Shown here: positions 1-8,309 of the stretch, piece by piece
Position numbering within the stretch: position 1 is the first letter of the stretch
How the letters are laid out: every line of letters begins with the position of its first letter
DNA from: Clostridiaceae bacterium
Lineage (GTDB): Bacteria > Bacillota > Clostridia > Oscillospirales > Acutalibacteraceae
Direction: 5' to 3'
DNA: 34,500 nucleotides
Assembly: GCA_016297645.1 (NCBI GenBank)
Contig: JAEDGF010000016.1
Span: 1-34,500 of the forward strand
Position numbers and translations under genes: made by a program
Notes under the pieces: generated by a model
Told to the model about the DNA's origin: nothing
The model's input: only the letters and a program-made list of their open reading frames with translations
Databases searched by the model: none

Positions 1-1622
1 CCTACGATCTCTTTAATAAAGTTAATGATCTTCTGAATAAAATCCCTTACGGCGTTTATCGCCCGGATAAGCAAAGATGCAGTCGCTTCGCCCTTAGGCA
101 ACTCAAACTTCGACCAGTCTATGTCGTTTTCATTTACCTCCTGCGCCGGGGAAAGCTGCTTATATGTGGGCAGGTCGGTAATGGCTTCGTTGTAATTCAT
201 GAACTGCGGATACGCCGGGTCAGCATCGACCGTGGGTTTTACGCCGCGAATGAACCACAGAATGACATAGAGAATAGCCTCGGGATAGATATGGTGCGCA
301 TTTTTGAAGAACCATGTCGTGTCCGGGAACAGACAGGTAGAAGCGTCCACCTGTTTGTCGGGAGAAATGTATTTTGCAAGTCCCTCCGCTGTGCGTGCCT
401 CGATATAGCTCTCAGGAAGTTTTTCGTTTATCTTCGAAGTGGTAGCACCGAAGGACTGATCCTCCAAAGTCACGGAGGAGTCGCCGCAGTAAGGCGCTTT
501 CTCCGAAAGCGGGTACTGCTGACCGCCGTACTCCGCGAAAATACCGACAGGCTTTCCGGCGGCTTCCATCTCTTTGAGCATATCGGCTGCCTGCATTGTT
601 ATGGTATCGTGGTATTCGGTCGCCTTTGCAATGACCGTTGCATACTCGGCTTTATCTTCATCGGTGGGGAAAATGGTGTTGATGCTCTCCTCGAAACGGT
701 CTTTTACCATTGAAAGAGAACCGCCCGTAGTGCCGTAGAAATACCTGATGAGCCTTGCGATAAGCATATCCTTTATTTCGGGATAAAATTTCTTTTCAAC
801 AAACTTGCAGGCACCGGCAAAACCGTAGGTCTCCTTGAAGCTGTTGAGAGTAAGCTGCAACACCTCCGCAAGCGCCTTATCCTCCATGGAACTGAGGAAG
901 CCAAGGTTTTCAATATAGCGGTAAGTGCTGTCGGGGTCGAGAACGACCGTACCGGAGAAAAGGCTTTCAAGCCAGTCCATACCGTTCAGAGCGCCGTTGA
1001 GCCAAGCGGTGGCGGAAATTCCGGAGTAGCCGCGCGGACGCTCGTACTTGCCGAGATAAGCGGCGGCGTAGTTCGTTCCCATGCAGCGGCTCACAAGCAC
1101 TACCTTGTCATGACCCGTTTTTTCTTTAACGCACTCAATATAAGCATTGAGGTCGTCTGCAACATCAAGGGGTGAAAGACGCCAGTCGTAAGAATAGGAA
1201 TATGAATTTCCGAAATGATAAGAATGGACGGGCGATACCGTTTCGGGCGACCACGAAAACTCAACACCCGTATTTTCATTGAGGGGATGGCCGTTTCCGT
1301 CCACACGAATCTCGTCATACGCAGGCGCAATAAGCTCAAAGAGCTTGTCGCAATATGCCGTCCAATCATCGGTTTTTATTGCGTCGGCAAGATAGGGCAT
1401 TATCTCTTTTGCGATAGCGCCGATGTCGATGTTGTCGTGACGGAGCTGTTCGGTCTTGGTGCCGTCCTCGTTAAAAACAAACAGCGATTGTCTGCCATAC
1501 ACATACACTATCGGATCGTTTCCGCAGGTGCATTTTCCGCTTGCAAGCGCGCCTACACAGAGGGTGGAAAAGAGCATTACGGCGCACAGAACAACGGAGA
1601 TGATCTTTCTTCCTTTTTTCAT
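1..1622 (-). CDS. Secreted LCAT/lipase-like alpha/beta hydrolase, partial (C-terminus off window)
   Basis: This reading frame stays open from an ATG at 1622 to the left edge, giving 540 codons with no stop. An AAAGGAGG ribosome binding site lies 7 nt upstream of the ATG. Residues 1-28 form a classic signal peptide (a KKGRK basic start, a hydrophobic core, then ALAS before GKC), so the product is exported. Around residues 145-190 it resembles the lecithin:cholesterol acyltransferase (LCAT) family: a YDWRLSP stretch at 145-151, then a beta strand VVLV leading into SRCMGT, where the nucleophile elbow (HSMGG in relatives) is expected. The residue at the nucleophile position is Cys180, not Ser. 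The visible end is hydrophobic and amphipathic (FIQKIINFIKEI). The substrate is unknown; an acyl ester or lipid is the family-based guess. I am confident that it is a gene, and moderately confident of the fold. Confidence 0.8.
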   Translation of the reverse strand, partial: MKKGRKIISVVLCAVMLFSTLCVGALASGKCTCGNDPIVYVYGRQSLFVFNEDGTKTEQLRHDNIDIGAIAKEIMPYLADAIKTDDWTAYCDKLFELIAPAYDEIRVDGNGHPLNENTGVEFSWSPETVSPVHSYHFGNSYSYSYDWRLSPLDVADDLNAYIECVKEKTGHDKVVLVSRCMGTNYAAAYLGKYERPRGYSGISATAWLNGALNGMDWLESLFSGTVVLDPDSTYRYIENLGFLSSMEDKALAEVLQLTLNSFKETYGFAGACKFVEKKFYPEIKDMLIARLIRYFYGTTGGSLSMVKDRFEESINTIFPTDEDKAEYATVIAKATEYHDTITMQAADMLKEMEAAGKPVGIFAEYGGQQYPLSEKAPYCGDSSVTLEDQSFGATTSKINEKLPESYIEARTAEGLAKYISPDKQVDASTCLFPDTTWFFKNAHHIYPEAILYVILWFIRGVKPTVDADPAYPQFMNYNEAITDLPTYKQLSPAQEVNENDIDWSKFELPKGEATASLLIRAINAVRDFIQKIINFIKEIV

Positions 1623-1763
1623 CTCAAATCCTCCTTTTTTCTTATTTTACCAATTGAGAACAATTATTACAATACTCACACAAACAGTCGGACATTTCAG
1701 CCGCAATATGAAGTTGTTTTTTGTATGTTTGGTAAAAATCCGGTGTTTTTCTATCTGTTTTTT

Positions 1764-2699
1764 TTACCATTTGAGAGTCCATGCTTCGGTCTGTGCGCCC
1801 TTAAAGTCCGCCTTGCCGTTGATAAGTCCGTAGGACGCTTCACCATGGCAGTCCATGTTGACCGTGTATGTAACTGATGAAATGTATCCGTCGTCACGAA
1901 TATATGCGTCAATGACGGAGCCGGGATAATCTATTTTTATTGAGGTTATCTTCATCAGCTTAAAGGAACCGGAAATATCGAGATATCCTATCGCGGAAGC
2001 ATTGTACTCGGGCTTGTCGGTAAGCGAATTGCACGATTCGCTCACAAGCGTAACGGTGATATGAGTCATTCCGCTCTTTTTCTCGATAGACGCGGACTTC
2101 ACACCGCTGTCCGACAGTGTAAAAGCAGCGTCCTTGGGCAGCAAAAGCTGAGTCTTTTCTCCCTCCGATGTAACTGCCGAGCCGTTTGAAAAGCTGTAAT
2201 CCTCCTCAGAGGGCTTAATAACAAGTCCCGTAACAAAATTCATGAGCTTGGAGGACATCTCACCACCGGGCGATACATTTGAAATTTGAAGATCGGCAAA
2301 CGATTCTTTATGATGAACCGTTATTTTACCCTTGTATCCCTTGGTCTTATTTATTGCGGTTTTGAGCTTTTCCGTTATCTGAGCTTTGGAAAGATTTTCA
2401 ACGGAATCATTTGCCTCGGTGGTTTCGGCGCGTGTCACCTTTTCGGTAACTTTTTCGGTCATCTTTTCAGTGACGGGTGCGTCGGTCGCGGGCGCGGCAG
2501 TTTCGGGAGCAGCCGTTTCGGCTTCCGGTTCCGTCGTCATTTCGCTTTCGGTGGGTAGAACGGACGGCTCCTCGGTTACAGTTTCTTCTGCGGTCACTTC
2601 TTCCGTCGTGGTTTCCTGCTCGTCACCGTTGCCGCCGCAGGAGCATAAAAAGACAAAAGCCGCACACAAAACAAGGCACATCAGTTTTTTCGGTTTCAT
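1764..2699 (-). CDS. Lipoprotein with Thr/Glu-rich linker, function unknown
   Basis: The 311-residue protein has a lipoprotein signal peptide: KPKK, then a hydrophobic stretch, then FLCS before Cys21. It should therefore be lipid-anchored on the outer face of the membrane. Residues about 26-97 are low complexity, rich in Thr, Glu, Ala and Pro, with repeats such as TEKVTEKVT; this looks like a flexible wall-spanning linker. Residues about 100-311 form a compact domain with several beta-strand-like segments that I do not recognise. Its general look recalls lipoproteins that carry a lipid- or ligand-binding beta fold, but no motif supports a function. A GAAAGGA ribosome binding site precedes the ATG. 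It has its own promoter at 2774-2802 and lies 141 bp upstream of the LCAT-like gene on the same strand, so the two may be cotranscribed. Confidence 0.85.
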   Translation of the reverse strand: MKPKKLMCLVLCAAFVFLCSCGGNGDEQETTTEEVTAEETVTEEPSVLPTESEMTTEPEAETAAPETAAPATDAPVTEKMTEKVTEKVTRAETTEANDSVENLSKAQITEKLKTAINKTKGYKGKITVHHKESFADLQISNVSPGGEMSSKLMNFVTGLVIKPSEEDYSFSNGSAVTSEGEKTQLLLPKDAAFTLSDSGVKSASIEKKSGMTHITVTLVSESCNSLTDKPEYNASAIGYLDISGSFKLMKITSIKIDYPGSVIDAYIRDDGYISSVTYTVNMDCHGEASYGLINGKADFKGAQTEAWTLKW

Positions 2700-2773
2700 G
2701 GTTCTCTATCCTTTCTTTCAAACAAAAATATAAGGCTCTCCGTGAAGACACGGCACAATTTTAACACGGCTTT

Positions 2774-2802
2774 ATCATATTATATTTTGAGGCGTTCGTC
2801 AA
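2774..2802 (-). promoter_or_regulatory. Sigma-A promoter for the lipoprotein gene
   Basis: On the minus strand TTGACG (2797-2802) and TATGAT (2774-2779) are separated by exactly 17 bp. The expected start of transcription is near 2767, about 67 nt before the lipoprotein ATG. Confidence 0.7.
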
Positions 2803-2918
2803 CAATGTTTTTTATCACGGGTAGATTTTTGAAGCAAAAGAAACGGGGCTTCGAAAATCCTTTTGCAGCCGTTAAGGCAAATGCGGCTTTACCTCAAATT
2901 TTTTCACGCAGCACCGAC

Positions 2919-2957
2919 CAAAAAAACGAGCCGTCGGCTCTTTATTTCCGGCGGCTC
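2919..2957 (-). terminator. Intrinsic terminator of the GH127 gene
   Basis: The minus strand forms a stem GAGCCG-x-CGG / CCG-x-CGGCTC (one mismatch, 10-nt loop). A run of seven T follows. It starts about 11 bp after the GH127 stop codon. Confidence 0.8.
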
Positions 2958-2967
2958 TCAGACTTTT

Positions 2968-4842
2968 TTATTTTACCGTGCGGACATTCAGCCAGACGCA
3001 CATCTCGCTCTCTCCCCTGTTTTCCATGCAGTAGTACGGGATGAGCTTTATTTTTTCCGCAGTGAAGCTTGCCTTCGCACGGTTGAAGTACAGTTCACCC
3101 TCGGGCGCTGTTTTTCTGAATCCTTTAACAGTTATCGTGTTCAGCATTTCACTGTCGGAAACGACCTCGGGTTCGGCATTGTTCGCGTCAACATATATAC
3201 CGTGGATATCGCTGCCGTTATCAACGCTTTCGGAGCAGTATACGACCGGGCCGCGCATGACGGCGAGCTTTCCGGCGCTCTCTTCAACTCTCGGATCGGC
3301 TTCAACAAAGACGACAGGCATTTCCATTTCGAAAGTAACAAAAAGCTCCTCATCGGCAGAGTCGATTTTCAGGTATCCGTTTTTCTCCCGAACATACGAA
3401 GCGTCTTTGTCACTCAGCTTAACCGAATATTTATCACACCATCCGGGGATACGGATAAAAAGCGACTTTCCGTTAAGACCGGTTGCTTTTATATTGACCG
3501 TTCCGTTTTCGGGATAGCTCGTTTTCATCTCGATTTTTGTTGTCTTTCCGTCTGTTCCGATTTCGGCATTGTTCTCTATGAACTGATCGACAACTACTAT
3601 GTTATCGTCATAGAAATAGATATATTCGCCCATGTCGGCGGTAAAACGAGTTATGTTCGTAGGACAGCAGGAGCAATCAAAGACCTTTGAACGGGTGAGC
3701 TTCGGGAACTCGGACTGAGCCGTAGGTCTTGAAACATTTCTCTTCGCAAGTCTCGGAGATATCTCCATCGGGTCACTGTAATAGAAGCTGTCGCCGTCAA
3801 GTGATACACCCGCCGGGAAGGCGTTGTAAATGACGCGTTCGAAAATGTCGCCGTATTTCGAATCAAGCTCGCAGCTTGTCATTCTGTGCGCAAACATAGC
3901 AAGCGAAATTGCCGCACAGGTTTCGGTATAAGATGTCTTATTCGGCAGATCGTAGTCGAGCGTGAACGCTTCGCCAATCTTGCTCGACCCTATGCCGCCG
4001 GTTATGTACATACGCTTCTTTGAGATGTTTTCAAAAATGCGCTTGCAGGCAGCGAGCATTTCCTCATCGGCGTATTCACGGGCAATATCAGCCATTGCAC
4101 TGTAAAGATACCCGGCGCGTACGGCGTGTCCCTCCGCAGTTGTCATTTCGCGCACGGGCAATTGATCTTGCAGCTCGTATATGCTGCTCTGCTGATAGCT
4201 CGACTCCTGATGGCGGCCGCGCTCGTCAACGAAATATTTTGAGAGATCAAGGTATCTCTTTTCGCCCGTGCAGTGGTAGAGCTTTACAAGCGCAAGCTCT
4301 ATCTCCTCATGCCCGGGGGTGAAATACGGAGCGGAATGCTCTGTCTTAAACACTTTTTCCACGAGGTCGACATAACGGCACATCGCATCAAGCAATTTGC
4401 GCTTTCCGGTCGCGTTATAATATGCGACGGCGGCTTCGACAAAATGTCCGCAGCAGTAAAGCTCGTGGTCGACACGGCGAGTAAAACGCGCGTCCGGTTC
4501 ACAGGTCTGAAAATATGAATTGAAATAACCGTCGGGAGCCTGCCCTTTTACAATTGTGTCAATCATATCATCGCAGAGCTTTTCAAGACGCTCGTCGCCG
4601 TCTTTTTCAATTATGTAAGCAGCGCCTTCCATCCATTTTGCGATATCGGAGTCCCAAAAAATATGAGGCTTGTTTTCCATTCCGGCGCGCCACGAAAGCG
4701 TGAGAGCATCAAACCGTCCGGTCTGAGCAAAGCGCTCATACACTCTGTATATTGTAGTTTTTCTGTTTATTTCGGCTCTTTTTTTCCAAAAGCCGCCCGT
4801 AATATCAACACCGCTTAGCGAAACAGATTTCAAAGAATTCAT
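2968..4842 (-). CDS. GH127 beta-L-arabinofuranosidase (former DUF1680)
   Basis: The 624-residue protein matches the GH127 family in length and motifs. Members release beta-L-arabinofuranose from plant arabino-oligosaccharides and hydroxyproline-rich glycoproteins. The (alpha/alpha)6 barrel region includes HIFWDSDIAKWMEG (60-73) and QAPDGYFNSYF (101-111). The zinc and catalytic cluster is intact: SYTETCA gives Glu307 and Cys309, and DCSCCPTN gives Cys392 and Cys393, matching the E-x-C and CC-P-x-N elements in which one Cys is the proposed nucleophile. There is no signal peptide, so it should act in the cytosol on imported oligosaccharides. The start is an ATG with an AAAGGA site 8 nt upstream. 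It stands alone between the ribosomal operon and a lipoprotein gene, with its own promoter and terminator. The family assignment is secure; the exact linkage specificity is inferred. Confidence 0.93.
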   Translation of the reverse strand: MNSLKSVSLSGVDITGGFWKKRAEINRKTTIYRVYERFAQTGRFDALTLSWRAGMENKPHIFWDSDIAKWMEGAAYIIEKDGDERLEKLCDDMIDTIVKGQAPDGYFNSYFQTCEPDARFTRRVDHELYCCGHFVEAAVAYYNATGKRKLLDAMCRYVDLVEKVFKTEHSAPYFTPGHEEIELALVKLYHCTGEKRYLDLSKYFVDERGRHQESSYQQSSIYELQDQLPVREMTTAEGHAVRAGYLYSAMADIAREYADEEMLAACKRIFENISKKRMYITGGIGSSKIGEAFTLDYDLPNKTSYTETCAAISLAMFAHRMTSCELDSKYGDIFERVIYNAFPAGVSLDGDSFYYSDPMEISPRLAKRNVSRPTAQSEFPKLTRSKVFDCSCCPTNITRFTADMGEYIYFYDDNIVVVDQFIENNAEIGTDGKTTKIEMKTSYPENGTVNIKATGLNGKSLFIRIPGWCDKYSVKLSDKDASYVREKNGYLKIDSADEELFVTFEMEMPVVFVEADPRVEESAGKLAVMRGPVVYCSESVDNGSDIHGIYVDANNAEPEVVSDSEMLNTITVKGFRKTAPEGELYFNRAKASFTAEKIKLIPYYCMENRGESEMCVWLNVRTVK

Positions 4843-4897
4843 TCGATGTGTCCTTTCCGCAGTTTTCCGTTTTTCGAACTTCCCTATTGCTCAAATT

Positions 4898-4926
4898 ATG
4901 TTAACAGACAAACGGGTATTTTTCAA
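4898..4926 (-). promoter_or_regulatory. Probable sigma-A promoter for GH127
   Basis: TTGAAA (4921-4926) and TAACAT (4898-4903) on the minus strand are spaced by 17 bp, between the rplQ terminator and the GH127 gene. The -10 box is only a moderate match. Confidence 0.45.
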
Positions 4927-4982
4927 CCTTTTTTTCTTTTTTAATTCCAAAAACATATCAAAATGCTGATTTGCGGCAGAAA

Positions 4983-5017
4983 TAAAAAACGGGCTGCCGC
5001 ACGAATGCACGGCAACC
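4983..5017 (-). terminator. Terminator of the S10-spc-alpha operon
   Basis: The minus-strand stem GGTTGCCG / CGGCAGCC (8 bp with one G-T pair) is followed by CGTTTTTT, 28 bp after the rplQ stop codon. It closes the long ribosomal operon. Confidence 0.85.
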
Positions 5018-5044
5018 TCATTTTTTAATTCATGCTATTGCAGC

Positions 5045-5410
5045 TTATTTATTCTTCTTCTCAGAAGGATCAACAAGTTCAATTATGCACATCTCGGCAG
5101 CGTCACCGCGGCGGGGACCTGTCTTGATTATGCGGCAGTAGCCACCCTTGACATCAGCATACTTCGGTGCGATCTCTGTAAAGAGCTTCGCAACAACATC
5201 TTTCTTTGTGATGTATGCAAGAGCCTGGCGCTTATTGTGAAGACTGTCTTCTTTTGCAAGCGTGATCATCTTCTCGGTCATAGCGCGTACTTCCTTGGCT
5301 CTTGTAACGGTGGTTTCTATCTTACCGTTTTCCAAAAGGAAAGTGACCATAGCTCTCATCATAGCCTTGCGATGATCCGTAGGTCTTCCGAGCTTTCTGG
5401 TTCCGGGCAT
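5045..5410 (-). CDS. rplQ: 50S ribosomal protein L17
   Basis: The 121-residue protein has the L17 signature of a basic N-terminus (LGRPTDHRKAM) followed by the helical RAKEVRAMTEKMITLAK region and the conserved GGYCRIIKTGPRRGDAAEM segment near the C-terminus. It is a large-subunit protein near the peptide exit tunnel. AAGGAG precedes the ATG by 9 nt. It is the last gene of the alpha operon, directly after rpoA and before the operon terminator, as in Bacillus and Clostridium. Confidence 0.98.
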   Translation of the reverse strand: MPGTRKLGRPTDHRKAMMRAMVTFLLENGKIETTVTRAKEVRAMTEKMITLAKEDSLHNKRQALAYITKKDVVAKLFTEIAPKYADVKGGYCRIIKTGPRRGDAAEMCIIELVDPSEKKNK

Positions 5411-5456
5411 CTAAAATCACTCCTTATCTGAATAAAGGTTAAATTCGGACGGAATA

Positions 5457-6413
5457 TTATTCATCGTCCTGACGAAGGTGAAGTCCGTACTGACCGAGCT
5501 TCTGAACGACCTCATCAAGACTCTTTCTTCCGAGGTTTCTTACCTTCATCATTTCATCTTCGGACCTCTGAATGAGATCTCCGACCTTATGGATATTCGC
5601 TCTTTTAAGGCAGTTAAACGAACGAACCGAAAGGTCAAGCTCCTCAACGGTCATCTCAAGCGTCTGCTTGCTTCCGTCGTTATCCTTAACGACCAGTATC
5701 TCCTCGTCGCCGACTTCTTCCGAAAGGTCAACGAAAAGGTTGAGGTGTTCGTTGAGGATCTTGGCTGCAAACGAAACGGCGTCCCTTGCGGACATTGTTC
5801 CGTTTGTCCACACTTCGAGAGTGAGCTTATCGTAATCGGTAATATCACCGACACGCGTGTTCTCGACAGTGTAATTTACTTTATTTACGGGAGTGTAAAT
5901 GGAGTCGATGGCAATCACGCCTATCGGCGGATTGATCAGCGCCTTATTACGCTCAGCCGAAACATAACCCCTGCCTATATCGGCGGTAAGCTCCATATGA
6001 ACATGAGCGTCTTTGCTGAGAGTTGCAATGTGCCAATCGGGATTGAGTATCTCTACCTCACTGTCAGCCTGAATGTCACCTGCGGTGATCTCTGTTGCGT
6101 TGCTCACATCAATATACAGCGTCTTGGGGCCATTGCCCTGTATTTTAAGAATAACGCTCTTTAAGTTAAGGACGATTTCCGTAACATCCTCTTTCACACC
6201 TTCAATTGTTGAGAACTCATGAAGTACACCGTCGATCTTAACGGTCGTGATGGCGTAGCCTTTGAGAGAGGACAAAAGAACGCGGCGCAGGCTGTTTCCT
6301 ATTGTTGTGCCGAAGCCTCTTTCGAGGGGTTCAAGAACGAATTTACCGTGAGAACCGGAGCCGTCCTTGGAGAGGTCAACAGCCGTAATGCCGGGCTTTT
6401 CAATACCAATCAT
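5457..6413 (-). CDS. rpoA: DNA-directed RNA polymerase subunit alpha
   Basis: The protein is 318 residues, the usual length for Firmicutes RpoA. The N-terminal dimerisation domain (about 1-230) contains LEPLERGFGTTIGNSLRRVLLSS, where alpha contacts its partner and beta. After a short acidic linker, the C-terminal domain (about 250-312) has LDLSVRSFNCLKRANI and RNLGRKSLDEV, the helix-hairpin-helix elements that bind UP-element DNA and activators. AAGGAGG precedes the ATG. It lies between rpsD and rplQ in the alpha operon. Nothing unusual was seen. Confidence 0.98.
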   Translation of the reverse strand: MIGIEKPGITAVDLSKDGSGSHGKFVLEPLERGFGTTIGNSLRRVLLSSLKGYAITTVKIDGVLHEFSTIEGVKEDVTEIVLNLKSVILKIQGNGPKTLYIDVSNATEITAGDIQADSEVEILNPDWHIATLSKDAHVHMELTADIGRGYVSAERNKALINPPIGVIAIDSIYTPVNKVNYTVENTRVGDITDYDKLTLEVWTNGTMSARDAVSFAAKILNEHLNLFVDLSEEVGDEEILVVKDNDGSKQTLEMTVEELDLSVRSFNCLKRANIHKVGDLIQRSEDEMMKVRNLGRKSLDEVVQKLGQYGLHLRQDDE

Positions 6414-6472
6414 TCAAAACCCTCCTTAGTATTATTGTAGTGAAGTGTAATATACTGCGGGTTAAGCTGTTA

Positions 6473-7099
6473 TTACTTAGAATAAAGCTCGACGATGTAG
6501 TGCTCTTCAACGGGAGCGAGGATCTGATCTCTTTCGGGAAGAGAAACGACCTTAGCTGTGTTGTTGTCGGCGTCGAGTTCGAGCCATGCCGGTATGGGTC
6601 TTGAAGCGTTTGCTTCAAGTACAGCCTTGAACTTGTCGCTGTCGAGGCTGTTCTTTCTGATAGCAAGCGTTTCGCCTGCTTTGCAGAGATATGAAGGGAT
6701 ATTTACCTTTCTGCCGTTAACGGTGAAGTGACCGTGGTTGACAAGCTGTCTTGCTTCTGCACGGGAGGAAGCCCAACCGAGAAGATAAACAATGTTGTCA
6801 AGTCTGGATTCACAGATACGGAGAAGGTTTTCACCTGTCATGCCGGGCTGTTTTTCAGCCATTGCGAAATACTTTCTGAACTGGCTCTCGTTTACGCCGT
6901 AGTATCTTCTTGCGGTCTGCTTCGTACGAAGCTGAGTGCCGTATTCGGAAGTCTTTTTACGGCTCTGGCCATGCTGTCCGGGAGCGTAAGCGCGGCGGTC
7001 AAGCGCGCACTTGCCTGAATAGCAGCGATCGCCCTTCAAGAAAAGCTTTTTGCCTTCACGGCGGCAGAGTTTGCACACCGCACCGGTATATCTTGCCAT
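6473..7099 (-). CDS. rpsD: 30S ribosomal protein S4, zinc-binding (C+) form
   Basis: The 208-residue protein binds 16S rRNA early in small-subunit assembly. The N-terminus holds four cysteines, Cys9, Cys12, Cys26 and Cys31, the zinc knuckle of the C+ form of S4. The S4 RNA-binding domain follows at about 97-160 (SRLDNIVYLLGWASSRAEARQ). AGGAGG precedes the ATG. In many Firmicutes rpsD lies outside the ribosomal cluster; here it is inside the alpha operon between rpsK and rpoA. B. subtilis S4 autoregulates its own mRNA; no separate S4 leader is visible here. Confidence 0.98.
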   Translation of the reverse strand: MARYTGAVCKLCRREGKKLFLKGDRCYSGKCALDRRAYAPGQHGQSRKKTSEYGTQLRTKQTARRYYGVNESQFRKYFAMAEKQPGMTGENLLRICESRLDNIVYLLGWASSRAEARQLVNHGHFTVNGRKVNIPSYLCKAGETLAIRKNSLDSDKFKAVLEANASRPIPAWLELDADNNTAKVVSLPERDQILAPVEEHYIVELYSK

Positions 7100-7120
7100 T
7101 TTATTATACCTCCTGAATGA

Positions 7121-7525
7121 TTATACGCGTCTTCTTTTGGGAGGACGGCAGCCGTTATGAGGAATGGGAGTTACATCCTTGATCATCGTAACCTCCAAGC
7201 CTGCGGTTTGAAGTGCTCTGATAGCAGCTTCTCTGCCCTGGCCGGGGCCTTTGACGAAAACCTCAACGGTCTTCATGCCATGCTCCATTGCTGCTGTCGC
7301 TGCTGTTTCAGCTGCGGTCTGTGCGGCAAACGGAGTGGACTTCTTCGATCCTCTGAATCCCATTTCGCCGGCGGAAGCCCACGAAACGGTGTTGCCGAGA
7401 GTATCGGAGATCGTAACGATAGTATTATTGAAGGTGGACTGAATATGAACTGCACCACGATCGATATTTTTACGCTCACGGCGTTTGCGTGTTGCGCCTT
7501 TTTTAGCGACTGTCTTAGTAGCCAT
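7121..7525 (-). CDS. rpsK: 30S ribosomal protein S11
   Basis: The protein is 134 residues. It has a basic N-terminal extension (KKGATRKRRERKN), the IQSTFNNTIVTISD core and the conserved basic tail ending PHNGCRPPKRRRV. S11 lines the platform of the 30S subunit near the E site and mRNA exit. It is 12 bp downstream of rpsM and 21 bp upstream of rpsD, with its own AAGGAGG site, so it is translated within the alpha operon. Confidence 0.98.
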   Translation of the reverse strand: MATKTVAKKGATRKRRERKNIDRGAVHIQSTFNNTIVTISDTLGNTVSWASAGEMGFRGSKKSTPFAAQTAAETAATAAMEHGMKTVEVFVKGPGQGREAAIRALQTAGLEVTMIKDVTPIPHNGCRPPKRRRV

Positions 7526-7537
7526 ACTTTACCCTCC

Positions 7538-7906
7538 TTACTTCTTCTTGTTTGCTATCGTCTTCTTGGGACCTTTACGGGTACGGGCGTTTGTCTTGGA
7601 ACGCTGACCTCTTACGGGAAGTCCCTTGCGGTGGCGGATGCCGCGATAGCAGCCAATGTCGATAAGTCTTTTAATGTCGTACTGGGTTTCTCTTACGAGA
7701 TCGCCTTCGACTTTTACATGATGGTCGATGTATTCACGAAGTTTTGAAACATCGTCCTCGGTGAGATCCTTGACTCTGATGTCGGGATCAACACCTGTTG
7801 CCTTTATAATGTCGCTTGCAGTTTTACGACCGATACCGTAGATATATGTGAGAGCAATCTCAATTCTTTTATCTCTCGGAAGGTCAATACCGGATATACG
7901 CGCCAT
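7538..7906 (-). CDS. rpsM: 30S ribosomal protein S13
   Basis: The 122-residue protein opens MARISGIDLPRDKRIEIALTY and carries the helix-two-turn-helix GIGRKTASDIIKATGV. The GIRHRKGLPVRGQRSKTNAR segment and the Lys/Arg-rich tail contact the P-site tRNA and the 30S head. A GGAGGTG site lies 10 nt upstream of the ATG. The gene follows rpmJ, the order expected in Firmicutes. Confidence 0.98.
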   Translation of the reverse strand: MARISGIDLPRDKRIEIALTYIYGIGRKTASDIIKATGVDPDIRVKDLTEDDVSKLREYIDHHVKVEGDLVRETQYDIKRLIDIGCYRGIRHRKGLPVRGQRSKTNARTRKGPKKTIANKKK

Positions 7907-7946
7907 TTGTCAGTTGCACCTCCATTAATAGGTTGTTGCGGCAGGC

Positions 7947-8060
7947 TTAACCCTGACGCTGCTTATGCTTGGGATTTTCGCAGATAACCATGACTTTTCC
8001 CTTGCGCTTAATGATTTTGCACTTCTCGCAAATTTTCTTTACAGAAGGTCTGACTTTCAT
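7947..8060 (-). CDS. rpmJ: 50S ribosomal protein L36, zinc-binding form
   Basis: This 37-residue gene opens MKVRPSVKKICEKCKIIKRK and ends KHKQRQG. Cys11, Cys14, Cys27 and His32 form the C3H zinc site of the C+ L36 paralogue. AGGAGG lies 10 nt before the ATG. It sits between infA and rpsM, the standard position. L36 helps to organise 23S rRNA near the elongation-factor binding region. Confidence 0.97.
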   Translation of the reverse strand: MKVRPSVKKICEKCKIIKRKGKVMVICENPKHKQRQG

Positions 8061-8085
8061 TGTGAATACCTCCTTAAATTATTGC

Positions 8086-8304
8086 TTATTTGGAACGCCA
8101 AGTGATGCGTCCCTTAGTGAGATCGTAGGGTGAGAGTTCAACGGTGACCTTGTCGCCCGGAAGAATACGAATGTAGTTCATTCTGAGCTTTCCGGAGATG
8201 TGAGCAAGAATCACCTTGCCGTTTTCGAGCTGAACCTTGAACGCAGCGTTCGGGAGAGCCTCGACAACGGTACCTTCGATTTCGATATTATCCTGTTTTG
8301 ACAT
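8086..8304 (-). CDS. infA: Translation initiation factor IF-1
   Basis: The 72-residue OB-fold protein opens MSKQDNIEIEGTVVEALPNA and contains GKLRMNYIRILPGDKVTVELSPYDL, nearly identical to IF-1 across Firmicutes. It binds the 30S A site during initiation and stimulates IF-2 and IF-3. AAGGAG precedes the ATG by 8 nt. The gene is 5 bp downstream of the KOW-domain gene and upstream of rpmJ. Confidence 0.98.
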   Translation of the reverse strand: MSKQDNIEIEGTVVEALPNAAFKVQLENGKVILAHISGKLRMNYIRILPGDKVTVELSPYDLTKGRITWRSK

Positions 8305-8309
8305 AACAT

